Source: Novosphingobium sp. SG707 (lineage in GTDB: Bacteria; Pseudomonadota; Alphaproteobacteria; Sphingomonadales; Sphingomonadaceae). From it: a stretch of DNA of 64,000 bases. The notes below the pieces were generated by a model. It worked only from the letters and a program-made list of their open reading frames with translations, ran no database searches and had not been told where the DNA came from. Numbering within the stretch: position 1 is the stretch's first letter; each line of letters begins with the position of its first letter. This document shows, in pieces, positions 18,272-27,760 of this stretch. The DNA lies in the NCBI RefSeq assembly GCF_012275515.1, contig NZ_JAAZQL010000001.1, positions 355,006 to 419,005 of the forward strand, written 5' to 3'. A program made the position numbers and the translations under genes.

Positions 18272-20773
18272 TCAGATCGTATGCGCAAACAGGTCGAGGC
18301 GGGCCGGGGCCAGCCCTTCGCCCTGCGCGGTCAGGGTTATTTGTCCGGCGCTCCTGTCCGCCTGAACCAGAACCTGCGCCAGCCCGTTGAAGGTGCGGCG
18401 CTCGAGGCTGTGGTCGGGCGTGGTGTCGGTGGGATCGCCATTGCCGGTGCCCAGCACGCGCCCCGGCCCCGAAAGGGCAAAGCGGATGGGAACGGCGGCG
18501 GTGGGCACGGGACGGCCCGCCCGGTCGAACACTTCGGCGCGGATGATGGCCATATCGGCACCATCGGCGCGCAAACGCGCCGCATTGGCCGACAGGCGAA
18601 GCGTGGACGGAGCGCCCGCCGTCACGCGCCTGTCGCGCGCGGTGATCCGCCCCTGCGCGTCATAGCCCACCGCCTCCAGCACGCCCGGCGCATAAGGAAC
18701 CGACCATGTCAGATGGCCATTGCGCGGCATCTCCCTGCGCCCAAACCCGCGCCCGTTCAGCCGCAATTCCACCTGCGCGCAATTGCCATGCGCCCATACC
18801 TCGATGGGCTGGCCTTCGCGCCCGGCCCAGTTCCAGTGGGGCAACAGATGGACCTGCGGCAATTCGGGCCGCCACCATGCGCGATAATAATAGTAATTGT
18901 CCTTGGGAAAGCCGCAGATGTCGGCCACCCCGAAATAGGAGGAAACCGATGGCCATGCCGCATAGGGCGTGGGCTCGCCGCGATAGTCAAAGCCGGTCCA
19001 GATGAAGCCGCCCGCAATGCCGGGGTCCCTGGCCACGATGCTCCACCACGCCTCGCCGGTGCTGGCCCACCATGGCGCCTCGGTGTCATAGGCGCGCACG
19101 ATATGGCGCGCGGCATCATTGGCATATTCGCCGCGCGTGGCGACAGTGCTGGCGGTTTCCGTGCCGATCACCGGCGTGTCGGGATATTTGGCCTTGAAAC
19201 CGGCGATCTTGTCGGTGCGATAGTTGAAACCCACCACATCGACCGCGCGCGCCGCGCCATCCTCGTACCAGCCATTGTCCATGGCCTGCGTGGTCTGGCG
19301 CGTGGGGTCCAGTTCCTTGCAGCGCGCAGCCAGTTTTGCCGAGATATTGCGCCCGCGCGGGGCGCCCTGATGCCCTTCCTCATTGCCCACCGACCACAGG
19401 ATGATCGAGGGATGGTTGCGGCTGGAAAGGATCATCCGGTCCAGCTCGTCCATCGCCTCGGGGCTGGTGTTGTTGAGGCGGGTTTCCGCGATCATCATCA
19501 TCCCCATCTCGTCGCACAGGTCGAGCAGGGCCTGTGAGGGCGGATTATGCGCGCTGCGCCAGGCATTGGCGCCCATCTCCTGCATCTGCGCCACGCGCCA
19601 GCGGTGCAGCGCATCGGGGATCGCCGTGCCCACGCCCGCGTGATCCTGATGGTTGCATACGCCCAGCAATTTGACCGGCGTACCATTGAGGAAGAACCCC
19701 TGATGCCCGTCAAAACGCAAGCTCCGCACGCCAAAGCGTGTTTCGACCCGGTCCACCACTTCGCCGCCCACGATCACTTCGCTGATCAGGCGATAGAGCG
19801 CGGGGTCCTTCACCGACCACAGCCGCGCGCGGGGGATGGTGATTGAGCGGTTTACCACTGCCTTGCCGGCAACAGCGACGGCAGGACCATCTCCCGCCGC
19901 CGCCACGCCGCCATCGGGGGCCATCACCCGGTGGCGAAGCTGAACTGCCGTCTGCGCGCCCAGATTGACCAGATCGGTGGAAACCGAGACAATGGCGCCT
20001 TGCCCGCGCGGCTCGGCCCGCACGCAGATGCCCCACTGCGGGATATGCTGCGCCGCGGCCGAAACCAGCCGGACATGGCGATAGATGCCCGCGCCCTCGT
20101 AAAACCAGCCTTCGCCAAGGCTGGCATCGACGCGGATGACCAGCAGATTGGGCTTGTCGTCATAATTGAGGTAGTCGGCGATATCGACACGGAACGGGGC
20201 ATAGCCGCCCGCATTCTCATGCGCGATATAGCCGTTGACGATCACCACCGCATTGCGAAACACCCCGTCAAATTCCAGCCAGACCGCGCGGCCCTTGTCC
20301 TGCGCGCCCACAGGCAGGGTGCGGCGATACCAGCCCACGCTGTTCTGCGGAAAATCGCGGCCGATGGCGCGGAAACCATGGCCCGCGATGAAATCCTCGC
20401 GCCCCTTTTCCATCGTGGCGGGCGGGGCATAGGGCAGCGCGCTGGCCCAGTCATGCGGCACGCGCACCGCTTCCCAGCCGCTGTCGTCGAAATCGGGTTT
20501 GACCGTTTCGGCCACATCAAAGCCTGGCTTGGCATAGGTGCGCCCCCAATTGCCGAAACCGAAATCGCGCGCCGGATCGGCGGCATGGCCAAGGTGAAAG
20601 CGCCAGCCATCGTCGAGCACCACTTCGCGGCGTGGCGATGGGGTGGGGGTGGGCGGGGGCGTCTGGACGGCGGCCTTGGCCAGCGCCTGATCGGCGCAGG
20701 CAAGGCCCGAGGCCGCCGCCAGCGAGGCGGCAAGGACACGGCGGCGGTCTAGCGGGGGAAAAGAGCTGGTCAT
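18272..20773 (-). CDS. Exported GH2 beta-galactosidase
   Basis: 833 residues. The N terminus (DRRRVLAASLAAASGLACA) looks like a Tat or Sec signal, so the enzyme is probably periplasmic. Domain order: N-terminal sugar-binding jelly roll (about 50-235, GWYRRTLP, EFDGVFRNAVVIVNG), immunoglobulin-like domain, TIM barrel with RSAHNPPS, acid/base E465 in WSVGNEEG and nucleophile E539 in IGTETAS, then C-terminal beta domains. It hydrolyses terminal beta-galactosides, releasing galactose. Gene order galactose dehydrogenase - GH2 - GH53, with only a 4-bp gap upstream, argues for use on galactan fragments. Other GH2 specificities cannot be fully excluded from sequence alone. Confidence 0.9.
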   Translation of the reverse strand: MTSSFPPLDRRRVLAASLAAASGLACADQALAKAAVQTPPPTPTPSPRREVVLDDGWRFHLGHAADPARDFGFGNWGRTYAKPGFDVAETVKPDFDDSGWEAVRVPHDWASALPYAPPATMEKGREDFIAGHGFRAIGRDFPQNSVGWYRRTLPVGAQDKGRAVWLEFDGVFRNAVVIVNGYIAHENAGGYAPFRVDIADYLNYDDKPNLLVIRVDASLGEGWFYEGAGIYRHVRLVSAAAQHIPQWGICVRAEPRGQGAIVSVSTDLVNLGAQTAVQLRHRVMAPDGGVAAAGDGPAVAVAGKAVVNRSITIPRARLWSVKDPALYRLISEVIVGGEVVDRVETRFGVRSLRFDGHQGFFLNGTPVKLLGVCNHQDHAGVGTAIPDALHRWRVAQMQEMGANAWRSAHNPPSQALLDLCDEMGMMMIAETRLNNTSPEAMDELDRMILSSRNHPSIILWSVGNEEGHQGAPRGRNISAKLAARCKELDPTRQTTQAMDNGWYEDGAARAVDVVGFNYRTDKIAGFKAKYPDTPVIGTETASTVATRGEYANDAARHIVRAYDTEAPWWASTGEAWWSIVARDPGIAGGFIWTGFDYRGEPTPYAAWPSVSSYFGVADICGFPKDNYYYYRAWWRPELPQVHLLPHWNWAGREGQPIEVWAHGNCAQVELRLNGRGFGRREMPRNGHLTWSVPYAPGVLEAVGYDAQGRITARDRRVTAGAPSTLRLSANAARLRADGADMAIIRAEVFDRAGRPVPTAAVPIRFALSGPGRVLGTGNGDPTDTTPDHSLERRTFNGLAQVLVQADRSAGQITLTAQGEGLAPARLDLFAHTI

Positions 20774-20777
20774 GGCG

Positions 20778-21701
20778 TCAGAACTCGAAAGGGGGGAGAG
20801 AATGGTGGCTGCCCAGCATCATCGCATCGGCCACCAGCGTCAGGGGCCGGGCATCGACATCGCTCTGCCCCGCATCGATCAGCCGGGCAAAGCGGGCATA
20901 GAGCCGCGGATATTCGGCATCGGGCGCCACCTCCTGCGCCTTGCCGTCAATGGTCATCCGCTGGCCGCCCTGCGTCAGTTGCAGCAGGCCCGCGTCCGTG
21001 TCGACGGCAATATCCCATTGCGGCGCGCCAGGGTGCAGGATCGACAGGTCGCAGGCCACCTCGGCCCCGGCATGGCGCATGGTCAGGCGGGCGGTCATCG
21101 GCGCCTGACGGTTGGCGGGGATGCCCAGATCCGCGCTTTCCAGCGCCAGCGGTTGCGGCAGGATATGCGTCAGAATCGAAAAGGCGTTGATCGCTGTGTC
21201 GAACACGCCAAAGCCGCCCGCCGCCAGCAGCCAGTCCTGACCCGGATGCCAGACGCGCACATCCTCACGCCAGTTGAGGCGGACGGCCTTGATCTGTCGC
21301 GCGGCCAGCCATGCGGCGGCGGCATCGACAGCGGCGCTTTCGCGGCTGTGCCATGTGGCCAGCATGGTGCGGCCCGCGCTCGCCCGGACCAGTGCATCGA
21401 CCTGCGAGAGACCGGCGGCGGGCGGCTTTTCCAGCATCACATGCAGCCCGGCCTCCAGCACGCGCTGCGCCAGCCCCGCGCGCACCGAGGGCGGCGTGCA
21501 CAGCACGACAGCATCCAGCGCGAGCCGCGCATCGAGCAGCGCATCAAGCGTGGGATAGGAGGCAATGCCCTCCAGAGCGCCCTGCGGATCGGCCGTGGCG
21601 GTCAGGGCAAAGCGTGGATTTTCGGCAATGGCGGGCAGATGCTGATCGCGGGCGATTTTGCCCAGCCCAACCAAACCCAATCGAATCAGGGAATTACTCA
21701 T
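20778..21701 (-). CDS. D-galactose 1-dehydrogenase (Gfo/Idh family)
   Basis: 307 residues from an ATG at 21701 with GAGG upstream. Reading further upstream only gives implausible sequence. The N-terminal Rossmann motif LGLVGLGKIARDQHLPAI, followed by VLCTPPSVR, EKPP, ATWHSR and NWREDVRVWHPGQDW, closely resembles the Pseudomonas/Rhizobium type galactose dehydrogenases. These oxidise D-galactose to galactonolactone with NAD(P)+. This is the first step of the De Ley-Doudoroff pathway; the lactonase and dehydratase are encoded divergently across a 127-bp promoter region. First gene of the operon with GH2 and GH53. Cytoplasmic. L-arabinose may also be a substrate, as in some family members. Confidence 0.85.
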   Translation of the reverse strand: MSNSLIRLGLVGLGKIARDQHLPAIAENPRFALTATADPQGALEGIASYPTLDALLDARLALDAVVLCTPPSVRAGLAQRVLEAGLHVMLEKPPAAGLSQVDALVRASAGRTMLATWHSRESAAVDAAAAWLAARQIKAVRLNWREDVRVWHPGQDWLLAAGGFGVFDTAINAFSILTHILPQPLALESADLGIPANRQAPMTARLTMRHAGAEVACDLSILHPGAPQWDIAVDTDAGLLQLTQGGQRMTIDGKAQEVAPDAEYPRLYARFARLIDAGQSDVDARPLTLVADAMMLGSHHSLPPFEF

Positions 21702-21727
21702 GAATGCATCCTCGCGCTTTACTTTTG

Positions 21728-21749
21728 TATGATATATATGCTTATAGAC
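21728..21749. promoter_or_regulatory. Candidate GntR operator in the galactose dehydrogenase/dehydratase divergent promoter
   Basis: AT-rich element TATGATATATATGCTTATAG, in an otherwise GC-rich 127-bp intergenic region. It matches about 10 of 13 positions of TATCATATAAATA at the gntR promoter. It lies 27 bp before the galactose dehydrogenase start and 79 bp before the dehydratase start. It may overlap promoter -10 elements. Confidence 0.4.
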
Positions 21750-21828
21750 GTCAACAGCAAGCTGGCGCGGCGCGGGAATCGCATGGGGCCACCAGACACG
21801 CTGCCAGACACAAGGAGACTGAAACGCG

Positions 21829-23622
21829 ATGTCCGATGCCCAAAAGCCAACGCTGCGTAGCCGCGCATGGTTCGACAATCCGGCCTCGCCCGACATGACC
21901 GCGCTCTATCTTGAACGCTATCTCAACTATGGCCTCTCGATGGAGGAACTGCAGTCCAACCGCCCGATCATCGGCATTGCCCAGACCGGCAGCGACCTTT
22001 CGCCCTGCAACCGCCATCATATCGTGCTGGCCGAGCGCGTGCGCGACGGCATCCGTGAGGCGGGCGGCATTCCCATCGAATTCCCCTGCCACCCCATTCA
22101 GGAAACCGGCAAGCGGCCCACTGCCGGGCTTGATCGCAATCTGGCCTATCTCAGCCTGGTCGAAACGCTGTTCGGCTATCCGCTTGACGGCGTTGTGCTG
22201 ACCATCGGCTGCGACAAGACGACGCCTGCCTGTCTGATGGCGGCGGCAACGGTCAATATTCCCGCGATTGCCCTGTCGGTCGGCCCGATGCTGAACGGCA
22301 ATTTCAAGGGCGAGCGCACCGGCAGCGGCACCATCGTGTGGAAGGCGCGCCAGATGCTGGCGGCGGGCGAGATCGACTATAAGGGCTTCATCAAGCTGGT
22401 GGCCTCCAGCGCGCCTAGCACGGGCTTTTGCAACACGATGGGCACGGCCACCACGATGAACAGCCTGACCGAGGCGCTGGGCATGAGCCTGCCGGGCAAC
22501 GCGGCCATCCCCGCGCCCCACCGCGACCGCGCGGAAAGCGCTTATCACACCGGCCGCCAGATCGTGGAAATGGTGCGCGCCGACCGCAAGCCTTCGGACA
22601 TTCTCACCCGTTCAGCCTTCCTCAACGCCATCCGCGTCAATTCGGCCATCGGCGGCAGCACCAATGCGCCGATCCACCTGAACGCCATCGCGCGCCATGT
22701 CGGCGTCGAACTTTCGCTGGCCGATTGGGAAAGCCATGGAGCCGACATTCCGCTGCTGGTCAATCTGCAGCCGGCGGGCGAATATCTGGGCGAGGACTAT
22801 TACCGTGCGGGCGGCGTTCCGGCGGTGATGGGCGAACTCTATCGCGCGGGCCTGCTCGATGGCGAAGCGTTGACGGTCAATGGTTGCACCGTGGCGCAGA
22901 ATATTGCCGAGGCGGTGATCGAGGATGAGGATGTGATCCGTCCGCTCTCCGCGCCTTTGAAGCCTGCGGCGGGACTGACCGTGCTGTCGGGCAATCTGTT
23001 TGACGCGGCGGTGATGAAAAAGAGCGTGATTTCCGATGCTTTTCGCGCGCGCTATCTGGCCGACCCGGATGATCTGGAGGCGTTCGAGGGCAATGTCGTG
23101 GTGTTCGACGGGCCGGAGGATTATCATGCGCGCATCGACGATCTCGCCCTTGGCATCACCGACCGCTCGATTCTGGTGATCCGCGGCGCCGGGCCGGTGG
23201 GCTATCCGGGCGGGGCCGAGGTGGTCAACATGCGTCCGCCCGCCGCCCTCATCCGCGCCGGGATCGACGCTTTGCCCTGCATCGGCGATGGGCGCCAGTC
23301 GGGCACCAGCGGCAGCCCTTCGATCCTGAACGCCAGCCCCGAGGCGGCGGCGGGCGGCGGTCTGGCGCTGCTGCGCACGGGCGATATTGTCCGCATCGAC
23401 CTGAAGACCCGCAGCGTGAATGTGCTGGTGAGCGACGAGGAACTGGATCGACGCCGCGCTGAAAACGCGAAAAATCCCTTTTCCGGCCCGGAAAGCCAGA
23501 CGCCTTGGCACGAAATAGCCCGGCGCGAGACGGGGCAATTCGCGGGCGGCGCGGTGATCGAAAGCGCGGTCAAATATCAGCGCATTGCCCAGACCAAGGG
23601 CCTGCCCCGCGATAGTCACTAA
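21829..23622 (+). CDS. IlvD/Edd-family sugar-acid dehydratase, probable D-galactonate dehydratase
   Basis: 597 residues, ATG preceded by AAGGAGAC. IlvD/Edd family: cluster-ligand cysteines C60 (LSPCNRHH), C128 ([11 protein letters not shown]) and C201 (GFCNTMGTA) are all present, as is the C-terminal [18 protein letters not shown] segment. Length and the [20 protein letters not shown] opening place it in the pentonate/hexonate dehydratase branch rather than dihydroxy-acid or phosphogluconate dehydratase. Expected reaction: D-galactonate to 2-keto-3-deoxygalactonate, using a [2Fe-2S] cluster and Mg2+. It is followed 10 bp later by the lactonase. Substrate is inferred from the surrounding galactose dehydrogenase, dgoK and dgoA; related enzymes act on arabinonate and xylonate. 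Confidence 0.85.
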   Translation: MSDAQKPTLRSRAWFDNPASPDMTALYLERYLNYGLSMEELQSNRPIIGIAQTGSDLSPCNRHHIVLAERVRDGIREAGGIPIEFPCHPIQETGKRPTAGLDRNLAYLSLVETLFGYPLDGVVLTIGCDKTTPACLMAAATVNIPAIALSVGPMLNGNFKGERTGSGTIVWKARQMLAAGEIDYKGFIKLVASSAPSTGFCNTMGTATTMNSLTEALGMSLPGNAAIPAPHRDRAESAYHTGRQIVEMVRADRKPSDILTRSAFLNAIRVNSAIGGSTNAPIHLNAIARHVGVELSLADWESHGADIPLLVNLQPAGEYLGEDYYRAGGVPAVMGELYRAGLLDGEALTVNGCTVAQNIAEAVIEDEDVIRPLSAPLKPAAGLTVLSGNLFDAAVMKKSVISDAFRARYLADPDDLEAFEGNVVVFDGPEDYHARIDDLALGITDRSILVIRGAGPVGYPGGAEVVNMRPPAALIRAGIDALPCIGDGRQSGTSGSPSILNASPEAAAGGGLALLRTGDIVRIDLKTRSVNVLVSDEELDRRRAENAKNPFSGPESQTPWHEIARRETGQFAGGAVIESAVKYQRIAQTKGLPRDSH

Positions 23623-23632
23623 GGGGGGCACC

Positions 23633-24496
23633 ATGGGCGACTGGACCATTATCGAACGGGCGCGGCGCGACATTCTGGGCGAGGGAATCACCTATGTTGC
23701 CCGCGAGGATGCGCTCTACTGGGTGGATATCATTGGCCAGCGGGTGAACCGTTATGGCCTGGGCGATGGGCAATATCGCGAATGGGCGATGCCCGAAATG
23801 ACGGGCTGGCTGATCGAGCGCAGCGCGGGCGGGGGCGGGGGCTTTGTTGCCGGGCTGAAATCGGGATTTCACCATCTCAGCCTCGATCCCTTCGCGCTTG
23901 AACCCATCGCCGCGCCCGAGCCGGATCTGCCCTTCAACCGCATGAATGATGCCTGCGCCGATGCCCATGGGCGCATCTGGGCGGGTACGATGAGTATGGA
24001 TGGCAGTCGGGCCGAGGGCGGTCTCTACCGGCTCGATCCGGACCTGTCATGGCATCGCATGGACGCGCCCTACGCAATCGCCAATGGCCCGGCGATCAGC
24101 CCGGATGGCGCCACGCTTTACCATACCGACAGCGCGAAGGGGCTGGTCTACCGCTTTGCCCTGCATGACGACGGCAGCCTTGGTCCGCGCGAGATTTTTC
24201 TTGAATTTCCCGATGCATGGGGCTCGCCCGACGGCATGACGGTGGACGCGCAGGGCGGGATCTGGATCGCCCACTGGGGCGCGGGCTGCGTCAGCCGGTT
24301 TGATCCCGACGGCGGGCGCGAGCGCTGGATCGACCTGCCCGCCAGCCAGATCACGCGGCCCTGTTTTGCCGGGGCCGACTACAGCCGCCTGTTCCTGACC
24401 AGCGCCGCCGATGGGGTGGACGAGGAACTGGCCGGATCGGTGTTCGAGGTGGAGGCGGGCGTGTTCGGCCTGCCGCCCCGCATGTTCGGCGCCTAG
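23633..24496 (+). CDS. SMP-30/gluconolactonase-family galactonolactonase
   Basis: 287 residues from the ATG at 23633, which directly follows AAGGGGGGCACC; the preceding in-frame codons overlap the dehydratase and are not needed. Six-bladed propeller of the SMP-30 family: metal-ligand Glu in LGEGITY, NRMNDACADAHGRIWAGTM in the middle and SPDGMTVDAQGGIWIA with the conserved Asp. Expected to hydrolyse galactono-lactone to galactonate, linking galactose dehydrogenase to the dehydratase. Cotranscribed with the dehydratase; converges on gntR with a 9-bp gap. Confidence 0.85.
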   Translation: MGDWTIIERARRDILGEGITYVAREDALYWVDIIGQRVNRYGLGDGQYREWAMPEMTGWLIERSAGGGGGFVAGLKSGFHHLSLDPFALEPIAAPEPDLPFNRMNDACADAHGRIWAGTMSMDGSRAEGGLYRLDPDLSWHRMDAPYAIANGPAISPDGATLYHTDSAKGLVYRFALHDDGSLGPREIFLEFPDAWGSPDGMTVDAQGGIWIAHWGAGCVSRFDPDGGRERWIDLPASQITRPCFAGADYSRLFLTSAADGVDEELAGSVFEVEAGVFGLPPRMFGA

Positions 24497-24505
24497 GCGA
24501 TGCGC

Positions 24506-25225
24506 CTAATGCGCCGCATGGCTGTGCCGGGCGATCAGGTCCATGACATCGCCGATGATCGCGCGCATGGCGTCCTGGGCCGCGCGCGGATCGCGGGCCA
24601 TGATCGCATCGCGCACCGCGCCATGCGCGGCCAGATCGGCCGTGCGCCCGACAATGCGGTTGGTCAGCCGGATCGAGGTGCGCAGGGCCGTGGCGACCAC
24701 ATCGCGGAACTGGGCGAAGAAGGGATTGCCGCTGGCACGCAGGATGGCCAGATGGAACGCGATGTCGGCGTCGAGCACATCGTCCTCGCCCATTTCGGCG
24801 GCCTCCATCCGCGCAAACCCGGCTTCGATCAGCGCGCGCCCCTTGTCATCGGCCGAACCGGCGGCCAGCGCGGCGGCGGCCGGTTCGATGGCCGCGCGCA
24901 ACTGGTTGAATTGCGAAAGCAGCTCGACCGAGAATTTGCGTTCGAGCAGCCAGCGCAGCACATCGGCGTCAAACAGGTTCCAGCTCGCCACCGGCTGAAT
25001 GCTGGTGCCCTGTCTTGGCCTTGCGGTCAGCAAGCCCTTGGCCGTCAGCATTTTGACCGCCTCACGCGTGACCGATCGGCTGACGCCGTGCTGGCTCGAA
25101 AGCTCGGCTTCTGTGGGAAAGGGGCGGTTTTCAAAGGCGCCCGTCACGATCTGGCGCCCCAGCAGATCGAGCAGCCCGTAGGTCAGATTGCGCCCAAGGC
25201 CGGAGATATCGTCATTGTCGGTCAT
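24506..25225 (-). CDS. GntR-family transcriptional regulator, FadR/FCD type
   Basis: 239 residues from an ATG at 25225 with AGAGGGGG upstream. The N-terminal winged helix (about 20-85) contains FPTEAELSSQHGVSRSVTREAVKMLTAKGLL. The C-terminal FCD domain (about 100-230) contains DADIAFHLAILRASGNPFF and the HGAVRDAIMARDPRAA helix. Members with this layout repress sugar-acid genes and are released by an acidic metabolite. It is divergent from the symporter-dgoK-dgoA operon across 86 bp holding a candidate operator, so it is the likely local repressor of the galactose regulon. The inducer could be galactonate or KDGal; that is inference. Confidence 0.88.
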   Translation of the reverse strand: MTDNDDISGLGRNLTYGLLDLLGRQIVTGAFENRPFPTEAELSSQHGVSRSVTREAVKMLTAKGLLTARPRQGTSIQPVASWNLFDADVLRWLLERKFSVELLSQFNQLRAAIEPAAAALAAGSADDKGRALIEAGFARMEAAEMGEDDVLDADIAFHLAILRASGNPFFAQFRDVVATALRTSIRLTNRIVGRTADLAAHGAVRDAIMARDPRAAQDAMRAIIGDVMDLIARHSHAAH

Positions 25226-25250
25226 CGTCTGGCCCCCTCTAGCATGTGTT

Positions 25251-25273
25251 TTTATCATATAAATAGACATAAT
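25251..25273 (+). promoter_or_regulatory. Candidate GntR operator between gntR and the symporter operon
   Basis: TTTATCATATAAATAGACAT followed by AAT, in the 86-bp divergent region, 25 bp from the gntR start and 38 bp from the symporter start. The outer TTAT and ATAA are inverted. The core TATAAATAGACAT recurs exactly (12-13 bases) at 30387. Position supports autoregulation plus control of the transport operon. Confidence 0.55.
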
Positions 25274-25311
25274 CGTCCTTTGGCAAGGGATTCGAGAGGA
25301 AACACCATCCC

Positions 25312-26889
25312 ATGACGCTCTCAACCATCGATACGGCCATGGTGGTGGCCTATGCGATCTTCATCTTTGGCCTTGCCCAATGGGTCAGCCGCCGCAAGGG
25401 CGATGCGCAGGAGGATAGCGCGGGCTATTTCCTGGCCAGTCGCGCGCTGCCGTGGTGGGCCATCGGCGCCTCGTTGATCGCGGCCAATATTTCGGCCGAA
25501 CAGATCGTGGGCATGGCAGGCTCGGGCTATGCGATCGGCCTTGCGATCTCCTCCTATGAATGGATGGCCGCGCTCACGCTGCTGATTGTCGGCAAATTCT
25601 TCCTGCCGGTGTTCCTCAAGAACAACATCACCACCATGCCGGAATTTCTCGAGGCCCGTTTCGGCCCGACAATCCGTACGGTGATGGCGGTGTTCTGGCT
25701 GGTGCTCTATGTGTTTGTGAACCTGACCTCGATTCTGTGGCTGGGCTCCATCGCGGTGCGTCAGGTGGCGGGCGTGGATCAGGATGTCGCGCTGGCGGTG
25801 CTGGGTGTCTTTGCGCTGGCCTATCAGATCCGGGGCGGACTGAAAGCGGTGGCGCTGACCGATATTGTGCAGGTGGCGCTGCTGGTGATGGGCGGCCTGA
25901 TCGTTTCGGGCATTGCGCTGGGCCAATTGGGCGAAGGGGCAGGCGCGCTCCATGGCTTTGAGCGGCTGGTGCGCGCGGTGCCCGATCATTTCCATATGAT
26001 CCTTTCGCCCGACAGCCCGCATTACAAGGACCTGCCCGGCCTTGGGGTGCTGATTGGGGGCCTGTGGATCGCCAACCTGTCTTATTGGGGGTTCAACCAA
26101 TATATCATCCAGCGCACGCTGGCCGCCAAATCGCTCGGCGAGGCGCAGCGGGGCATTGTGTTCGCCGCTTTTCTCAAGCTGTTGATGCCGGTAATCATTG
26201 TGCTGCCGGGGATCGCCGCAGTGCTGCTGGCGCCCGATCTGATCAAGCCCGACCAGGCCTATCCGGCGATGATGCATCTTTTGCCCAACGGCTTGCTGGG
26301 GCTGGTTTTTGCCGCGCTGACGGCGGCGATCATCGCGTCCACGGCCAGCAAGATCAACTCCATCGCCACGATCTTCACGCTCGACCTCTATGCCCGCAAG
26401 ATCGCGCCGGGCGCCGGCGAGGTGCAACTGGTCCGCGTGGGCCGCATCACCGCCTGCGTGGCCACGGTCATCGGCATTGTCGCGGCGCGGCCCCTGCTGG
26501 GCGGCATGGATCAGGCGTTTCAATATATTCAGGAATTCTCCGGCTTTGTGACGCCGGGCATCACGGTGATCTTCCTGACCGGCCTGTTCTGGCCCCGCGC
26601 TACCGAGGCGGGCGCTCTGGCGGGCGCGTTGGCCAGTGTGGTGCTCTCTGCGCTGTTCCGCTTTGGCGGGGTGACGGCTCTGACGGAAATTCCCTTCATG
26701 CATCGCATGGCCATGGTGTTTTTCGCCTCGCTGGCCCTGACGGTGGTGGTTTCGCTGCTGGGTAAAGCACCGGTGCGGGAGGGCAAGGGCATCATGGAAG
26801 GCGTTTCCTTTGCCACTTCGCGCGGTTTTGTCATCGCTTCGGCGCTGGTCAGCGCGATCCTTGTGGCGCTTTATACGGTGTGGTGGTGA
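25312..26889 (+). CDS. Na+/galactose symporter, SSS family, vSGLT-like
   Basis: 525 residues with about 14 transmembrane segments. Similarity to the Vibrio SGLT sequence as I know it is unusually high, including ALPWWAIGASLIAANISAEQ, YWGFNQYIIQRTLAAKS and GIVFAAFLKL. The galactose-contact residues of vSGLT appear at a constant offset of five: Q64 (vSGLT Q69), E83 (E88), N255 (N260), Y258 (Y263) and K289 (K294). The Gln of the YIQEFSG motif (Q407) corresponds to vSGLT Q428. It should import galactose into the cytoplasm using the Na+ gradient. First gene of an operon with dgoK (1-bp gap) and dgoA. The internal GAGEVQLVRVGR loop is short and ordinary. Confidence 0.92.
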   Translation: MTLSTIDTAMVVAYAIFIFGLAQWVSRRKGDAQEDSAGYFLASRALPWWAIGASLIAANISAEQIVGMAGSGYAIGLAISSYEWMAALTLLIVGKFFLPVFLKNNITTMPEFLEARFGPTIRTVMAVFWLVLYVFVNLTSILWLGSIAVRQVAGVDQDVALAVLGVFALAYQIRGGLKAVALTDIVQVALLVMGGLIVSGIALGQLGEGAGALHGFERLVRAVPDHFHMILSPDSPHYKDLPGLGVLIGGLWIANLSYWGFNQYIIQRTLAAKSLGEAQRGIVFAAFLKLLMPVIIVLPGIAAVLLAPDLIKPDQAYPAMMHLLPNGLLGLVFAALTAAIIASTASKINSIATIFTLDLYARKIAPGAGEVQLVRVGRITACVATVIGIVAARPLLGGMDQAFQYIQEFSGFVTPGITVIFLTGLFWPRATEAGALAGALASVVLSALFRFGGVTALTEIPFMHRMAMVFFASLALTVVVSLLGKAPVREGKGIMEGVSFATSRGFVIASALVSAILVALYTVWW

Positions 26890-26890
26890 T

Positions 26891-27760
26891 ATGACGGGTG
26901 ACATGATCGCGGTGGATTGGGGCACGACCAACCGCCGCGCCTATCTGATCGATGCGGCGGGACAGGTGCTGCATACCGAGCGCGACGGCATGGGCCTGCT
27001 GGCCGTGCCGCCGGGGGGCTTTGCCGACCAGATTGCCGCGATCCGTGCGAAAATGGGCGATCTGCCGGTGCTTTTGGCGGGCATGGTGGGGTCGGCGCGG
27101 GGCTGGGTCAATGTGCCTTACCTGTCCTGTCCGGCGGGGCTGGAGGATCTGGGCGGGGCGCTGCACTGGGTCGAGCCGGGGCGGACGGCCATTGTGCCGG
27201 GCCTGTGCGATCCGGCGGGCGATGTGATGCGCGGCGAGGAGGTGCAGTTGCTGGGTGCGGCGGCGGCGGGACTGGCGCCGGGCGACGCGCTGTTGTGTCA
27301 GCCCGGCACCCATTGCAAATGGGCGCGCATGGCGGGCGGGCGCGTGGCCTCTTTCGCCACGGCCATGACCGGCGAGATCTTTGCCCTGCTGAAAAACCAT
27401 AGCCTGCTGGCCGATTTTCTGGGCGGCGATGTGGATGATGATGAAGCCTTCCGCGCCGGGGTGCGCGATGGGCTGAACGGCCGCCTGACCACGCGCCTGT
27501 TTCGCGTGCGCGCCGCCGCCCTGCTGGGCCATCGCCGCGTCGAGGACAGCGCGGCCTATACATCGGGCCTGATGATCGGCCATGATGTGGGCGGCGAGGC
27601 CCTGCGCGAGGGCGATCCGGTCCATATCCTTGCCGACCCTCATCTGGGCCGGTTATATGCCGCTGCCGTGCATATTGCCGGAGGCCAGCCCATTCTGATC
27701 GACAGTCACGCGGCCTTTGTGGCCGGTATCTTCCGCCTGTGGAAAGCGAGCCAAGTATGA
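26891..27760 (+). CDS. dgoK: 2-dehydro-3-deoxygalactonokinase
   Basis: 289 residues. The ATG at 26891 follows the symporter stop by one base. The N-terminal nucleotide-binding motif VDWGTTNRRAYLIDAAG and the central QPGTHCKWARM are characteristic of DgoK. The enzyme phosphorylates 2-keto-3-deoxygalactonate at O6 with ATP. Its stop overlaps the dgoA start (ATGA), indicating translational coupling. Pathway step four of the De Ley-Doudoroff route. Confidence 0.93.
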   Translation: MTGDMIAVDWGTTNRRAYLIDAAGQVLHTERDGMGLLAVPPGGFADQIAAIRAKMGDLPVLLAGMVGSARGWVNVPYLSCPAGLEDLGGALHWVEPGRTAIVPGLCDPAGDVMRGEEVQLLGAAAAGLAPGDALLCQPGTHCKWARMAGGRVASFATAMTGEIFALLKNHSLLADFLGGDVDDDEAFRAGVRDGLNGRLTTRLFRVRAAALLGHRRVEDSAAYTSGLMIGHDVGGEALREGDPVHILADPHLGRLYAAAVHIAGGQPILIDSHAAFVAGIFRLWKASQV

